Positions 1 through 11,070 of a stretch of DNA of 64,000 bases are shown here, piece by piece. A program made the translations under genes and the position numbers. Origin of the DNA: Antedon mediterranea (Eukaryota > Echinodermata > Crinoidea > Comatulida > Antedonidae); NCBI RefSeq assembly GCF_964355755.1, contig NC_092674.1, positions 17,684,501 to 17,748,500 on the forward strand, read 5' to 3'. The notes beneath the pieces are model-generated. The model had not been told where the DNA came from. It saw only the letters and a program-made list of their open reading frames with translations, and did no database searches. How positions within the stretch are numbered: position 1 is the first letter of the stretch; each line of letters starts with the position of its first letter.

Positions 1-317
1 AGTAACTATAGTTATGTCAAAAAATAAAATGGTTGAAATTTGGCCATTTTTGGGAAAATTTCCCTGGAGGGGACAATAGGAATTTTTTCGAAAAATGACT
101 AAAATTTACAATTTTTAAATTCAAAAATTATGCTATAATATTGCCATTTATGCACATATATTGTGTTAACATCATCTTATAGAGCCATCGTAACTAGTTA
201 TGTCAAAAAATAAAATGGTTGAAAACTGGCCATTTTTCGAAAATTTCCCTGCGGGGACCATGTGACTTTTTTTCAAAAAATGGTTAAAATTTCCATTCTT
301 TAAAATTAAAAAATAAT
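1..317 (-). repeat. Satellite A, inverted block
   Basis: This AT-rich tandem repeat continues off the window edge. It reads as the reverse complement of the units at 412-1707: the landmark CATCTTATAGAGCC near 172 is the complement of the phrase CTATAAGATGATG that recurs further right. No coding potential. Confidence 0.8.
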
Positions 318-411
318 TATGTGAAAAGTTTCATCGAAATGCTCAAAATGGTCTAAAACGGTTTCTAATGTGATTTTAGCACTTTGATGTTTTTCTGTAA
401 CCAAGTTTCAT
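318..411 (-). repeat. Single satellite B unit at the orientation switch
   Basis: About 94 bases match satellite B (1708-2318 and 3748-6825) in reverse orientation; TGCTCAAAATGGTCTAAAACG near 340 is a landmark of the complement strand. It lies exactly between the inverted and forward blocks of satellite A, so the two families are physically joined at the inversion point. Confidence 0.75.
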
Positions 412-1707
412 TAACTAGCTCTATAAGATGATGTTAGAAAAATATATGTGTATAAATGGCAATATTATAGCATAATTATTTAATTTTAAAAAGTGGAAAA
501 TGTTGCCATTTTTCAACCCTTTTATTTTTTTGACATAACTAGTTGCTATGTCTCTATAAGATGATGTTAGCACAATATATTTGCATAAATGGCAATATTA
601 TAGCATAACTTTCGAATTTTAAAAAAGTTGAAATTTTCTCTATTTTTCGAAAAAAAATTCCTATGGACCCCCGCAGGAAAATTTTAGGAAAATGTCCAAA
701 TTTCGACCCTTTTATTTTTTGACATAACTAGTTACTATGGCTCTATAAGATGATGTTAGCAAAATATATCTGTATAAATGGCAATATTATAGCATAATTT
801 TCGAATTTTGAAAAGTGGAAATTTTGATATAATTCGTTACTATGACGTTATAAGATGATGTTAGCAAAATATATCTGTATAAATGGCAATATTATAGCAT
901 AATTATTTAATTTTAAAAAGTGCAAAATGTTGCCATTTTTCGACCCTTTCATTTTTTTGACATAACTAGTTGCTATGTCTCTATAAGATGATGTTAGCAC
1001 AATATATGTGCATAAATGGCAATATTATAGCATAATTATTGAATTTTAAAATGTGGAAATTTTTGCCATTTTTCGAAAAAATTCTTATGATCCCCTGCAG
1101 GAAATTTTTCGAAAAATGGCCAAATTTCAACCATTTTATTTTTTGACATAGTTCGTTACCATGGCTCTATAAGATGATGTTAGCAAAATATAGCTGTATA
1201 AATGGCAACATTGTAGCATAATTTTCGAATTTTGAAAAGTGGAAATTTTAGCCATTTTGTGAAAAAATTCCGCAGGGAAATTTTTGCAAAAATTGCCAAA
1301 TTTCAAACCTTTTATTTTTTGACATAACTAGTTACTATGGCTCTATAAGATGATGTTAGCACAATATATGTGCATAAATGGCAATATTATAGCATAATTT
1401 TTGAATTTCAAAAAGTGGAAATTTTGGCAATTTTTGGAAAAAATTCCTATGGTCCCCCGCAGCGAAATTTTCGAAAAATTGCCAAATTTCGACCCTTTTA
1501 TTATTTGACATAACTAGTTACGATGACTCTATAAGATGATTCTAACACAATATATTTGCATAAATGCCAATATAATAGCATAATTATTGAATTTTAAAAA
1601 GTGGAAATTTTGGCCATTTTTCGAAAAAAATTCCTATGGTCCACAGCAGGGAAATTTTCGCAAAAATTGCCAAATTTCAAACCTTTTAATTTTTGACATA
1701 ACTAGTT
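412..1707 (+). repeat. Satellite A, forward block
   Basis: Tandem repeat with the landmark CTATAAGATGATG near 421, 552, 742, 850, 980, 1168, 1342 and 1529. Most spacings are 174-190 bp; three shorter ones (108-131 bp) are deletion variants. Units share a GACATAACTAGTTAC phrase and a block ending near TTCCTATGGTCCCC. Confidence 0.85.
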
Positions 1708-2318
1708 ACTTCAAATCGCATTTGGAGACGTTTTAGACCATTTTGTGCATTTCGATGAAACTTGGTTACACAAAAACATCAAAGTGCTTAAAATCACATT
1801 TAAAACCGTTTTAGAGCATTTTGAGCATTTCGAAAAAACTTTTTAGACAAAAACATCAAAGTGTACAAAATAGCTTAAAATCGCATTTAGAGACGTTTTA
1901 GACCATTTTGTGCATTTCGATAAAACTTTTCACACAAAAACATCAAATTGCACAAAATAGCTTAATACCGTGTTTGAAATCGTTTTAAACCATTTTGAGC
2001 ATGTCGATAAAACTTTTCAAAAAAACATCAAAATGCACAGAATAGCTTCAAATCGCATTTGGAGACGTTTTAGACCATTTTGTGCATTTCGAAAAAACTT
2101 GTTAATATAAAAAAATCCAAATTCTTAGAATAGCTTCAAATCGCATTTGGAGACGTTTTAGACCATTTTGTGATTTTCGAAAAAACTTTTAAACATAAAA
2201 ACACCAAAGTGCTTAGAAATCCTCCAAATCGCATTTGGGGACATTTTAGACCATTTTGTGCATTTCGATGAAACTTGATTGCACAAAAACATCAAAGTGC
2301 TTAACATTACATTTAAAA
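1708..2318 (+). repeat. Satellite B, first block
   Basis: Tandem units of about 85 bp carrying ACGTTTTAGACCATTTTG, at roughly 1728, 1807, 1892, 1977, 2063, 2150 and 2242. The block abuts satellite A and is broken off at about 2319 by a composite insertion, resuming at 3748. Confidence 0.85.
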
Positions 2319-2563
2319 AATAAATTCGATTTAATCGGTAATAAATATTAAATTAGGGCGACTGAAAACGCTAGCTCATTATCCGTTTAAAAAAAATTAT
2401 ATCCAACCTCTCCAGCACAGATTGAAAAAAAAAATGGATCGAATTTCTGTTATGAGTATACAGTACTTCCTTTACGACGCCTGAGGGAATAGACACTTGT
2501 GGAACGACACAGAGATTAGAATGTTCCATTCATCGCAAATCAATACATTTGTATAAACGTATA

Positions 2564-3346
2564 TAGTCATAGTCATAGTCATATAGTCATATATACTTTA
2601 TTGTCCATTTAAAAAACAGAAATGTGATTTGAAAACTGGCAAAATACAAAAATATAAAATACAATTTACAAAAACACACACAAAAAGTTAAGAGGCTAAA
2701 AATTGTTAAAATTAGATAAAAATTATCGGTTACATTTTACCTTTGTACTCGGGAGTTATATAAGTGTATAGCATTAGGTACAAACGAGCACCTAAACCGT
2801 TTTGTTTTGGTATTAAGTGCACGTAGTCTTATGCCAGAATTCATGAGAGCAAATTGTTTGTGAAGAGGATGTGTTTCATCATCAATGATACTTTTTACTT
2901 TTTTTAACACATTTTCTTTATACAAGGATTCAACATCAGGTAAGTGCTCTCCTACTAGTCTAATTGCTCTATTTCCTATTCGATTAAGTTTAATTTTATC
3001 TTTTTGCATTGTATTACCATAAAAACAAACATTACAAAAAAGTATTACACTGAGAATTACAGAGTTATAAAACAATTTAAGTATAGTTTTGTCAATTTGT
3101 AGGTACTTCATTTTTCTTAAAATAAACATCCTTTGGTTGGCTTTGCATGTGGCTTTATTTACATTATTTATCCAATTTAGCTTATTGTCAATTATACAAC
3201 CCAGATATTTGTACTCATTTACTACTTCAATCTCATTTTCATTTATAATCAGAGGTTCTAAGGGTTCTTTAATTTTCCTAAAATCAATTTGCATTTCTTT
3301 TGTTTTCTTTATGTTTAGTTTCAGGTTGTTATTGCAGCACCAGTGA
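2564..3346 (-). mobile_element. 5'-truncated LINE, 3' end only
   Basis: On the minus strand this is the end of a non-LTR retrotransposon: the last part of ORF2, about 170 bp of 3' UTR, and a 3' tail of short GACTAT repeats at about 2564-2595 preceded by AATAAAG. The truncation at 3346 and the repetitive tail fit target-primed reverse transcription. The paralogous stretch near 40360 lacks this insertion and so serves as an empty site. Confidence 0.8.
2737..3346 (-). pseudogene. LINE reverse transcriptase C-terminal fragment
   Basis: An open frame of about 200 codons runs without a stop from the truncation point (about 3346) to the stop at 2737. It holds the thumb region and tail of a CR1/L2-type LINE reverse transcriptase. 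Recognisable blocks are IKKTKEMQIDF, EYKYLGCIIDNKLNW, a leucine- and lysine-rich helix around MFILRKMKYLQIDK, and the late DDETHPLHKQF and RFRCSFVPNAIHLYN blocks. The catalytic palm and the endonuclease are missing. The first methionine at 3294 is not a true start, because the frame is open upstream. The copy cannot be autonomous. Clade assignment rests on my reading of the motifs. Confidence 0.75.
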
Positions 3347-3747
3347 TATTAAATCTATCAAAATAGTATTTCTTTAAGAAAATCGGCCTGTCTTCAACAT
3401 TATGATACTGTACTCGAGCTGTTCAACCGGTTTTCAGCTATTAAAAACAATTATCGTAGGAGGAGATTGGAAAAGGCGAAGCCTCCTCGCATTTTTGTGG
3501 CGGGTATTCATTAGACAGTGTATACCACGATCGGAAAACACCCTATCTGGGGCAAATCGTTGAACCTAAATTCGTTTTAATCGTCAATAACTAATTATCT
3601 AACTTAATTTAATTAGTAAACAGGGTTACATCAGGTGGTTAAAATCAGTACCGAAAGTACGAACCAACTTTACATACCATCGAGTAAAAATTCTAAAAGT
3701 AAGGCGCGATTTACCGAATTTTGCCCTTACGTAAATTTATATATAGA

Positions 3748-6700
3748 TAGCTTAATATCGTGTTTGAAAACGTTTTAGACCATTTTGAGCATGTGTCGAT
3801 AAAACTTTTCACACAAAAACATCAAAGTGCACAGAATAGCTTCAAATCGCATTTGGAGACGTTTTAGACCATTTTGTGCATTTCGAAAAAAACTTCTTAA
3901 CATAAAAACATCGAAGTGCTTAGAATAGCTTCAAATCGCATTTGGGGACGTTTTAGACCATTTTGTGAATTTCGATAAAACTTTTCACACACAAATATCA
4001 AAGTGCACAAAATAGCTTAATGTCGTATTTGAAAGCGTTTTAGAGCATTTTAAGCATTTCGATAAAACTTTTCACACAAAAACATCAAAGTGCACAAAAT
4101 AGCTTCAAATCGCATTTAGAGACGTTTTCGACCATTTTGAGCATTTCGACAAAAGTTTTTCACACAAAACATCAAAGTGTACAGAATAGTTTCAAATCGC
4201 ATTTGGAGACGTTTTAGACCATTTTGTGCAATTCGATGAAACTTGGTTACACAAAAACATCAAAGTGCTTAAAATCACATTTGAAACCGTTATAGACCAT
4301 TTTGAGCATTTCGACAAAACTTTTTCACATAAAACTTCACAGTGCTTCAAATCGCATTTGGAAACGTTTTAGACAATTTTGTGATTTTCGAAAAAACTTA
4401 ACATAAAAACACAGAAGTGCTTAGAAATGCTTCAAATTGCATTTGGAGACGTTTTAGACCATTTTGTGCATTTCTAAAAAATGTGTTAACATAAAAAGAC
4501 CAAAGTGTTTAGAATATCTTCAAATCACATTTGGAGACGTTTCAGACCATTTTGTGCATTTCGATGAAACTTGGTTACACAAAAACATCACAGTGCTTAA
4601 AATCACATTTAAAACCGTTTTAGAGCATTTTGAGCATTTCGATAAAACTTTTCACACAAGAACATCAAAGTGCACAAAATAGCTTCAAATCGCATTTAGA
4701 GACGTTTTAGACCATTTTGTGCATTTCGATAAAACTTTTCACACAAAAACATCAAATTGCACAAAATAGCTTAATATCGTGTTTGAAAACGTTTTAGACC
4801 ATTTTGAGCATGTCGATAAAACTTTTCACACAAAAACAAAAACATTTTGTGGATTTCGAAAAAACTTGTTAACATAAAAACACCAAAGTGCTTAGAATAG
4901 CTTCAAATCGCATTTGGAGACGTTTTAGACCATTTTGTGATTTTCGAAAAAAAAATAGTTAACATAAAAGCACCAAAGTGCTTAGAAATGCTTCAAATCG
5001 CATTTGGAGACGTTTTTGACCATTTTGTGCATTTCGATGAAACTTGGTTACACAAAAACATCAAAGTGCTTAAAATCACATTTGAAACCGTTTTAGACCA
5101 TTTTGAGCATTTCGATTAAACTTTTCACACAAGAACATCAAAGTGCACAAAATAGCTTTAAATCGCATTTGGAGACGTTTTAGACCATTTTGTGCATTTC
5201 GATAAAACTTTTCACACAAAAACATCAAATTGCACAAAATAGCTTTATATCGTATTTGAAAATGTTTTAGACCATTTTGAGCATTTCGACAAAACTTTTT
5301 CAAACAAAACATCAAAGTGTACAGAATAGCTTCAAATTGCATTTGGAGACGTTTTAGACCCTTTTGTGGATTTCGAAAAAACTTGTTAACATAAAAACAC
5401 CAAAGTGCTTAGAATAGCTTCAAATCGCATTTGGAGACGTTTTTTTGCTTAAAATCACATTTGAAACCGTTATAGACCATTTTGAGCATTTCGACAAAAC
5501 TTTTTCACATAAAACTTCACAGTGCACAAAATAGCTTCAAGTCGCATTTGGAGACGTTTAAGACCATTTTGTGCATTTCGATAAAACTTTTCACAGAAAA
5601 ACATCCAATTGCACAAAGTAGCTTAATATCGTATTTTAAAACGTTTTAGACCATTTTGAGCAGTTCGACAAAACTTTTTCACACAAAACATCAAAGTGTA
5701 CAGAATAGCTTGAAATCGCATTTGGAGACGTTTTAGACCATTTTGTGCATTTCGAAAAAACGTGTTAACATAAAAACACAAAAGTTACACAAAAACATCA
5801 TAGTGCTTAAAATCACATTTGAAACCGTTTTAGATCATTTTGAGCATTGCGATAAAACTTTCCACACAAAAACATCAAAGTGCAAAAAATAGCTTAATAT
5901 CGCATTTGAAAACGTTTTAGACCATTTTGAGCATTTCGACAAAACTTTTTCACACAAAACATCAAAATGTACAGAATAACTTCAAATCGAATTTGGAGAC
6001 GTTGTAGACCATTTTGTGCATTTCGATGAAACTTGTTAACATAAAAACACTAAAGTGCTTAAAATAGCTTCAAATCGCATTTGGAGACGTTTTCGACCAT
6101 TTTGTGCATTTCAATGAAACTTGGTTACACAAAAACATCAAAGTGCTTAAAATCACATTTCAAACCGTTTTGGACCATTTTGAGCATTTCGATAAAACTT
6201 TTCACACAAAAATATCGAAGTGCACAAAATAGCTTAATATCGTATTTGAAAACGTTTTAGATCATTTTGAGCATTTCGACAAAACTTTTTCACACAAAAC
6301 ATCAAAATGTACAGAATAGCTTCAAATCGCATTTGGAGACGTTGTAGACCATGTTGTGCATTTCGATGAAACTTGTTAACATAAAAACACCAAAGTGCTT
6401 AAAATAGCTTCAAATCGCATTTGGAGACGTTTTAGACCATTTTGTGCATTTCGAAAAAATTTGTTAACATAAAAAGACCAAAGTGCTTAGAATATCTTCA
6501 AATCGCATTTGGGGACGTTTTAGACCATTATGTGCATTTCGATGAAACTTGGTTACACAAAAACATCAAAGTGCATAAAATCACATTTGAAACCGTTTTA
6601 GACCATTTTGAGCATTCCGATGAAACTTTTCACACAAAAACATCAAAGTGCACAGAATAGCTTAAAATCGCATTTGGAGACGTTTTATTGAGCAATTCGA

Positions 6701-6825
6701 TAAAACTTTTCACACAAAAACATCAAAGTGCACAAAATAGCTTCAAATCGCATTTGGAGACGCTTTAGACCATTTTGTGCATTTCGATGAAACCTGTTAA
6801 CATAAAAACACCAAAGTGCTTAAAA
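3748..6825 (+). repeat. Satellite B, main block
   Basis: About 35 tandem units of roughly 85 bp, alternating variants such as GCATTTGGAGACGTTTTAG and CACATTTGAAACCGTTTTAG. Shortened junctions (for example near 4840, 5440 and 6690) mark internal deletions. Short open frames appear because the period and composition avoid stops; none looks like a protein gene. Confidence 0.9.
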
Positions 6826-6993
6826 AAATCTGCAATGCAAATGGTGGTAGTTTTTATGTACATTTATATTACAATATATACGATACTTTTTATTAATCAT
6901 TCATGGTGTTCCCACCTCCTGATGAGATATTATATATAGCCATTTTAGATATACCGATGTGTATATACTGCACTGTATTGTAAACATTATTAT
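6826..6993. other. Short spacer between satellite B and a LINE 3' end
   Basis: Unique-looking AT-rich sequence. I see no feature in it. Confidence 0.4.
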
Positions 6994-7323
6994 ATTCAAT
7001 TCAATTCAATTAAAAAATCTTTAATCATCCCACACGAGGCAATTCATATAAAAAGGTCTGGAGTAAAATGAAATATACAATATATCACAATACACAAAAC
7101 AGTACAATATAACAAGAGTCAAAGTTCAAGGATTTAAGAGTCGTATGGCCACTGGCAAAAACGAATTCCTTTTCCGGTTTGTTCTACATGCCGGGCATCG
7201 AAAGCGACGCCCATCCATGAGGCATGAGCTCGAAATCACTGAACAAGGCATTGTTTATTTTTTTTTAGCTCTACCTTTCTCTAGAGTTTGCATGTCACAG
7301 AAAGAAAATAAGCTACGATGTTG
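6994..7323 (-). mobile_element. LINE 3' terminal part, left of the LTR element
   Basis: On the minus strand this is the degraded end of a LINE ORF2 and its 3' UTR, finishing in TTGAA repeats (TTCAATTCAATTCAA on the plus strand at 6995-7011). It continues the reverse transcriptase fragment at 15552-15905; the Gmr1-like LTR element has been inserted between the two parts. Confidence 0.65.
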
Positions 7324-7328
7324 ACAAC

Positions 7329-7729
7329 TGTATTGAATTTATCTTAGTTGGTTCCGAGCTTTCTCAGGCGTATATATTTCCACGTGACGTACACAGCTGT
7401 CACTGAATGATAACTCATACAAAAAGTATATTTAACTCAATTAGAACTTTTATTCCTTGTAATTCGATTAATACATCTTTCTACCACTACCAGTCAAGCC
7501 TTAATATTTTCTTTATCATCTTTCCGTTTATCTACTCTGATCTTATTCTCTCTTCTCCTCTAATATCTATTACATTCCACTTTTATACTGGACCTGCAAA
7601 TTTTAGGCTTCAGCGGAGGATAACATTTTCCCTCCAAAAATTATACGATTTTGATTGGCTAATAATAAGGCGGACCTGGTCTAAAGCATCCTTCTCTAAA
7701 CACAGAGAATCACAACATTTAATATGACA
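7329..7729 (-). repeat. 3' LTR of the Gmr1-like element
   Basis: 401 bp, bounded by the polypurine tract on the inner side and by the ACAAC target duplication on the outer side. It contains a long open frame (7407-7727) also seen in the other LTR, but nothing suggests it is translated. Confidence 0.92.
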
Positions 7730-7742
7730 TTCCCCTCTTTGG
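7730..7742 (-). promoter_or_regulatory. Polypurine tract (plus-strand primer)
   Basis: Read on the minus strand, CCCAAAGAGGGGA lies immediately upstream of the TGTCAT that opens the 3' LTR. This is the expected place and composition for the primer of second-strand synthesis. Confidence 0.8.
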
Positions 7743-7887
7743 GAAAAAGATTGTGTCAATCTTTCCAAAAATTTAACATTTAAAACCATTTTACTATAAA
7801 CTATCTACAAATAACACCTTTACAATATTTTTATGCACGGCTTAATCCATCTGCATTTCCATTTAATGATCCTTTCTTGTAAATAAC

Positions 7888-10800
7888 TTAAAATGTATAT
7901 CCTTGTAAAAACAGAGCCCATCTCATAAGTCTAACATTGGCACCCTTCATTGAGTCCATCCATCTCAATGCCTGGTGGTCAGTATGAACTTGAAATTCAC
8001 AACCATACAGATAATACTTAAGTTTATTGATAGCCCAAACAATAGAGAGGCACTCTTTTTCTGGCACAGAATATCTCTGCTCATGTACAGATAACTTTCT
8101 ACTTAAGTACACAATGGGATAATCATTACCCTCACCATCTATTTGGCTCAGCACTGCACCTATGCCATAATTTGAGGCATCGGTTTGCAATATAAACATC
8201 TTATCAAAATTTGGGGCTTTTAATACATTATCATCAGTAAGTCGTTTCTTTAAAGTTACAAAGGCATTTTCACATTGTTCATTCCACTTAACGGTATTAC
8301 TTTTACTCTTTAAAGTTAAATCAATCAATGGCTTAGCAATATCGGCATAGTTCTGTACAAATTTTCTGTAATAGCCCGTTAATCCGAGAAATGATCGGAC
8401 TTGTTTCTTAGACAAAGGTCTGGGGAACTTTTCCACAGCCTCAACCTTATCAATCATGGGTCTAATTTCTCCATTACCAATCTTATGCCCCAGAAATTCT
8501 ACCTGTGAATAGGCAATTTTACATTTCAAAGGCTTTGCTGTCAATCCAGCACTACTTAATCTTTCTAATACATCATTCAAATGAAAAATATGATCTTTCC
8601 AAGTTTGACTATAAATACATATGTCATCTATATATTGCTTAGCATATCCCTCAGTACCTTGTAATACCTTATCCATTAATCTTTGGAAAGTACTAGAGCT
8701 ATTTTGCATACCAAATGGAAGTACATTGTAACAATACTGTCCAAATTGTGTAATAAATGCTGATTTGTCTTTGGTCTTAGGATCCAGAGGCACCTGGTAA
8801 AATCCTTTAGTTAGATCTAACGTAGTTATGTATATTGCGGATGATACCTCATCCAACATTTCGTCTATGCGACGCATAACATAAGGGTCAAATTGTGTAG
8901 TCTTATTTAGTGATCTAAAATCTGTCACCATTCTAATTTGATTCTGGCCTTTCTTCAGGGCAATAATAGGTGCAGCATAGGCACTAACAGTAGGTTCTAT
9001 TATACCCATAGCCAACATACTATCTAATTCCTCTTTCAATTTACCCTTTAATGCTTGGGGCGTTCTATATGTCCTATGCCTTATAGGCATTTCAACATTA
9101 GTCTTAATTTCATGTGTCACCAAGTGAGTTCTACCTGGTACATCCGAGAATACATTCTGTTGGTACTTTAACAATTCTGTTAATTGTTTAGTTTGTGTAT
9201 CATTTAAATTACTACTAACGTTAACATCTCTCCATGTTTGTGATTGATGATAAGACAATCCTATGTCTATTTCACTATCTAACTCATTGTCATGGACTGT
9301 TTCATTTAAGTCTACTTCTTCTATCGACTGAACATTTGTTACTACATAATAACCATCTTTACTTATTTCTACTTTATCATACCATCTCTTTAACATATTA
9401 ACATGTAGAATTTGTTTTTCTTTTCTTCTACCTCCTATGTATATTTCATAATTTACATCATTGACCTTTTTTGTAACAGTGAAGGGGCCTTGCCATTTAC
9501 TGTCTAACTTACTATTTCCTACTGGAAGGAATATCAACACTTTGTCCCCTTCTACAAATTCTCTATCAATAGCATTCTTGTTATAATTGTGGGACATAAT
9601 TTCTTGTTGTTCAAGTTTGTTTACATTAGCATCTTTCATTAATTCCTCCATTTTTTCTCTTATGTTTAACATGTATTTGATAACATCAGTAGATGTTTCT
9701 TCATCTTCTACCCAATTACTTTTGAGTAAACTCAAGGGTCCCCTCACCTCTCTACCATAAAGCAATTTAAAAGGTGAATGGCCCGTCGCTTTACTAGGAA
9801 CTTCTCTGTATGCAAACAGAAAGGGGGGTATGTAGTTATCCCAATTTTTTCTTTGCTTAACTGTAAGTGTCCTTATCATATTTTTCAATGTACCGTGAAA
9901 TCTTTCAACAAGCCCATTGCTTTGGGGGTGGTACACTGTAGTCTTTAATTGATTAATCCCCAACATACTACATATAGATTGCATAATTGAAGACATGAAA
10001 TTAGTTCCTTGATCATGTACAATCTCTTCGGGTAATCCTACTCTAGTAAAGACTTCTATTAGAGCCCTGGCTACTGTTTCAGCTCTAACATTGGGTAACG
10101 GGATAGCATCCGGATATCTCGTAGCATAGTCAATTATAGTAAGCATATATTTGTTATTACGGCTTGTTCTAGATAAGGGTCCAACAATGTCTATCGCTAT
10201 ACGTTTAAATGGTGTAATTATAATCGGTAATGGTATCAAAGTATGTTTCCTTTTACTTTTACCCTTATCTACCTTTTGGCATTCCTTACAGACTTTACAA
10301 TAGACTACCACATCTTTAAATATACCTGGCCAATAGAATTGGTTCAGGACCCTACTTTTAGTTTTCTCAACACCCATGTGACCTGCAAATGGCACATTAT
10401 GACCTAAGTGTAATACACCCTGTCTACACTGAGTGGGTAATACAATCTGTTCCACTTGGTTATTCTTATCTTTAATACTACTCCAATTTCTCATCAATAT
10501 ACCTTGTCTCATAAAGAAACATACCCTATGCTGACCTATTTTTTCTATAGGGACTACCCTGTCAAACACTCCTTTGAGTGAGTCATCCTTAGTTTGCAAT
10601 TTGATCAGTTCTTGTTTAGTTAGGTTCAGCTTGTGCTGTTGTTCATAAGTTTTATGTTTGACTGTTTTATCTTTAGCTTTATCCTCATTTTCATCAAACA
10701 AATTATTCATTTCTGTTCCATTCATATCATCTAAACACTTAGTTTTATTTACTTTGTTGTCATTTACTACTGTTTTCAACAATTGTACATTAGTTTTTTT

Positions 10801-11013
10801 AGGCGGCTCTTCTATCGGCTTAAAGTTACTATCTTTCCCTAACAATATCATTTCGTCTTGTATTCTAACATCATTTTCTATTCTGGCTTGCTCCCTAGTT
10901 AGGACGAACATTTCTTTAGCCATTGTTTCCCCACAATTCTGGTCCAAATCATGACCCAATAACATGTCCCTCTGTAATCCTTCGATTACGGCTACAATCA
11001 CTTTTCCTGTCAC
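7888..11013 (-). CDS. pol: Pol part of gag-pol: protease end, integrase, RT, RNase H
   Basis: The open frame has 1,041 residues; in-frame codons continue upstream to the hAT-like insert at 11070. It opens with the end of the aspartic protease (IVAVIEGLQRDMLLGHDL). Integrase follows: zinc-binding H205, H212, C242 and C245, and a DD35E core with D275, D334 and E370. Reverse transcriptase spans about 630-860, with a YIDD box at 794-797. RNase H follows, with D945, E987 and D1012 visible. Integrase before reverse transcriptase identifies the Gmr1 group. The TAA at 7888-7890 looks premature: the same frame runs 18 more codons to a second TAA at 7831-7833 and there holds the family's NADGLSR block with the last RNase H aspartate. 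The products would copy the element's RNA and integrate the DNA. Confidence 0.93.
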   Translation of the reverse strand: MTGKVIVAVIEGLQRDMLLGHDLDQNCGETMAKEMFVLTREQARIENDVRIQDEMILLGKDSNFKPIEEPPKKTNVQLLKTVVNDNKVNKTKCLDDMNGTEMNNLFDENEDKAKDKTVKHKTYEQQHKLNLTKQELIKLQTKDDSLKGVFDRVVPIEKIGQHRVCFFMRQGILMRNWSSIKDKNNQVEQIVLPTQCRQGVLHLGHNVPFAGHMGVEKTKSRVLNQFYWPGIFKDVVVYCKVCKECQKVDKGKSKRKHTLIPLPIIITPFKRIAIDIVGPLSRTSRNNKYMLTIIDYATRYPDAIPLPNVRAETVARALIEVFTRVGLPEEIVHDQGTNFMSSIMQSICSMLGINQLKTTVYHPQSNGLVERFHGTLKNMIRTLTVKQRKNWDNYIPPFLFAYREVPSKATGHSPFKLLYGREVRGPLSLLKSNWVEDEETSTDVIKYMLNIREKMEELMKDANVNKLEQQEIMSHNYNKNAIDREFVEGDKVLIFLPVGNSKLDSKWQGPFTVTKKVNDVNYEIYIGGRRKEKQILHVNMLKRWYDKVEISKDGYYVVTNVQSIEEVDLNETVHDNELDSEIDIGLSYHQSQTWRDVNVSSNLNDTQTKQLTELLKYQQNVFSDVPGRTHLVTHEIKTNVEMPIRHRTYRTPQALKGKLKEELDSMLAMGIIEPTVSAYAAPIIALKKGQNQIRMVTDFRSLNKTTQFDPYVMRRIDEMLDEVSSAIYITTLDLTKGFYQVPLDPKTKDKSAFITQFGQYCYNVLPFGMQNSSSTFQRLMDKVLQGTEGYAKQYIDDICIYSQTWKDHIFHLNDVLERLSSAGLTAKPLKCKIAYSQVEFLGHKIGNGEIRPMIDKVEAVEKFPRPLSKKQVRSFLGLTGYYRKFVQNYADIAKPLIDLTLKSKSNTVKWNEQCENAFVTLKKRLTDDNVLKAPNFDKMFILQTDASNYGIGAVLSQIDGEGNDYPIVYLSRKLSVHEQRYSVPEKECLSIVWAINKLKYYLYGCEFQVHTDHQALRWMDSMKGANVRLMRWALFLQGYTF

Positions 11014-11070
11014 TATCTTACTTTCTATAGCTACCTCAGCTAAGGGGACGGTAATATCGCCTCCTATACC

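Larger units (their letters stand above)
2319..3747 (-). mobile_element. Helitron-like family B partial copy inside satellite B
   Basis: The right end, read on the minus strand, starts TCTATATATAAATTTACG after an A, as do the copies at 41009 and 43684. The stretch 3347-3747 and the stretch just left of 2564 match 40331-40775 closely. The left part (2319-2525) is less clear and shares CACAAGTGTCTATTCCC, on the minus strand, with 48530. A LINE fragment (2564-3346) sits inside. Satellite B flanks both sides. Confidence 0.6.

Noticed and set aside
4464-6660. Several 60-88 codon frames (such as 4464-4682, 5076-5342, 6442-6660)
   Set aside because: They lie wholly in satellite B and repeat the same peptide with the repeat period; they follow from composition, not from selection.
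1708-6825. CRISPR-like impression of regularly spaced repeats
   Set aside because: Units are contiguous, with no unique spacers, and the setting is a eukaryotic genome. It is an ordinary satellite.
7407-7727. 106-codon frame, repeated at 15224-15544
   Set aside because: Both copies sit inside the two LTRs on the strand opposite to the element; the identity comes from the LTR duplication.
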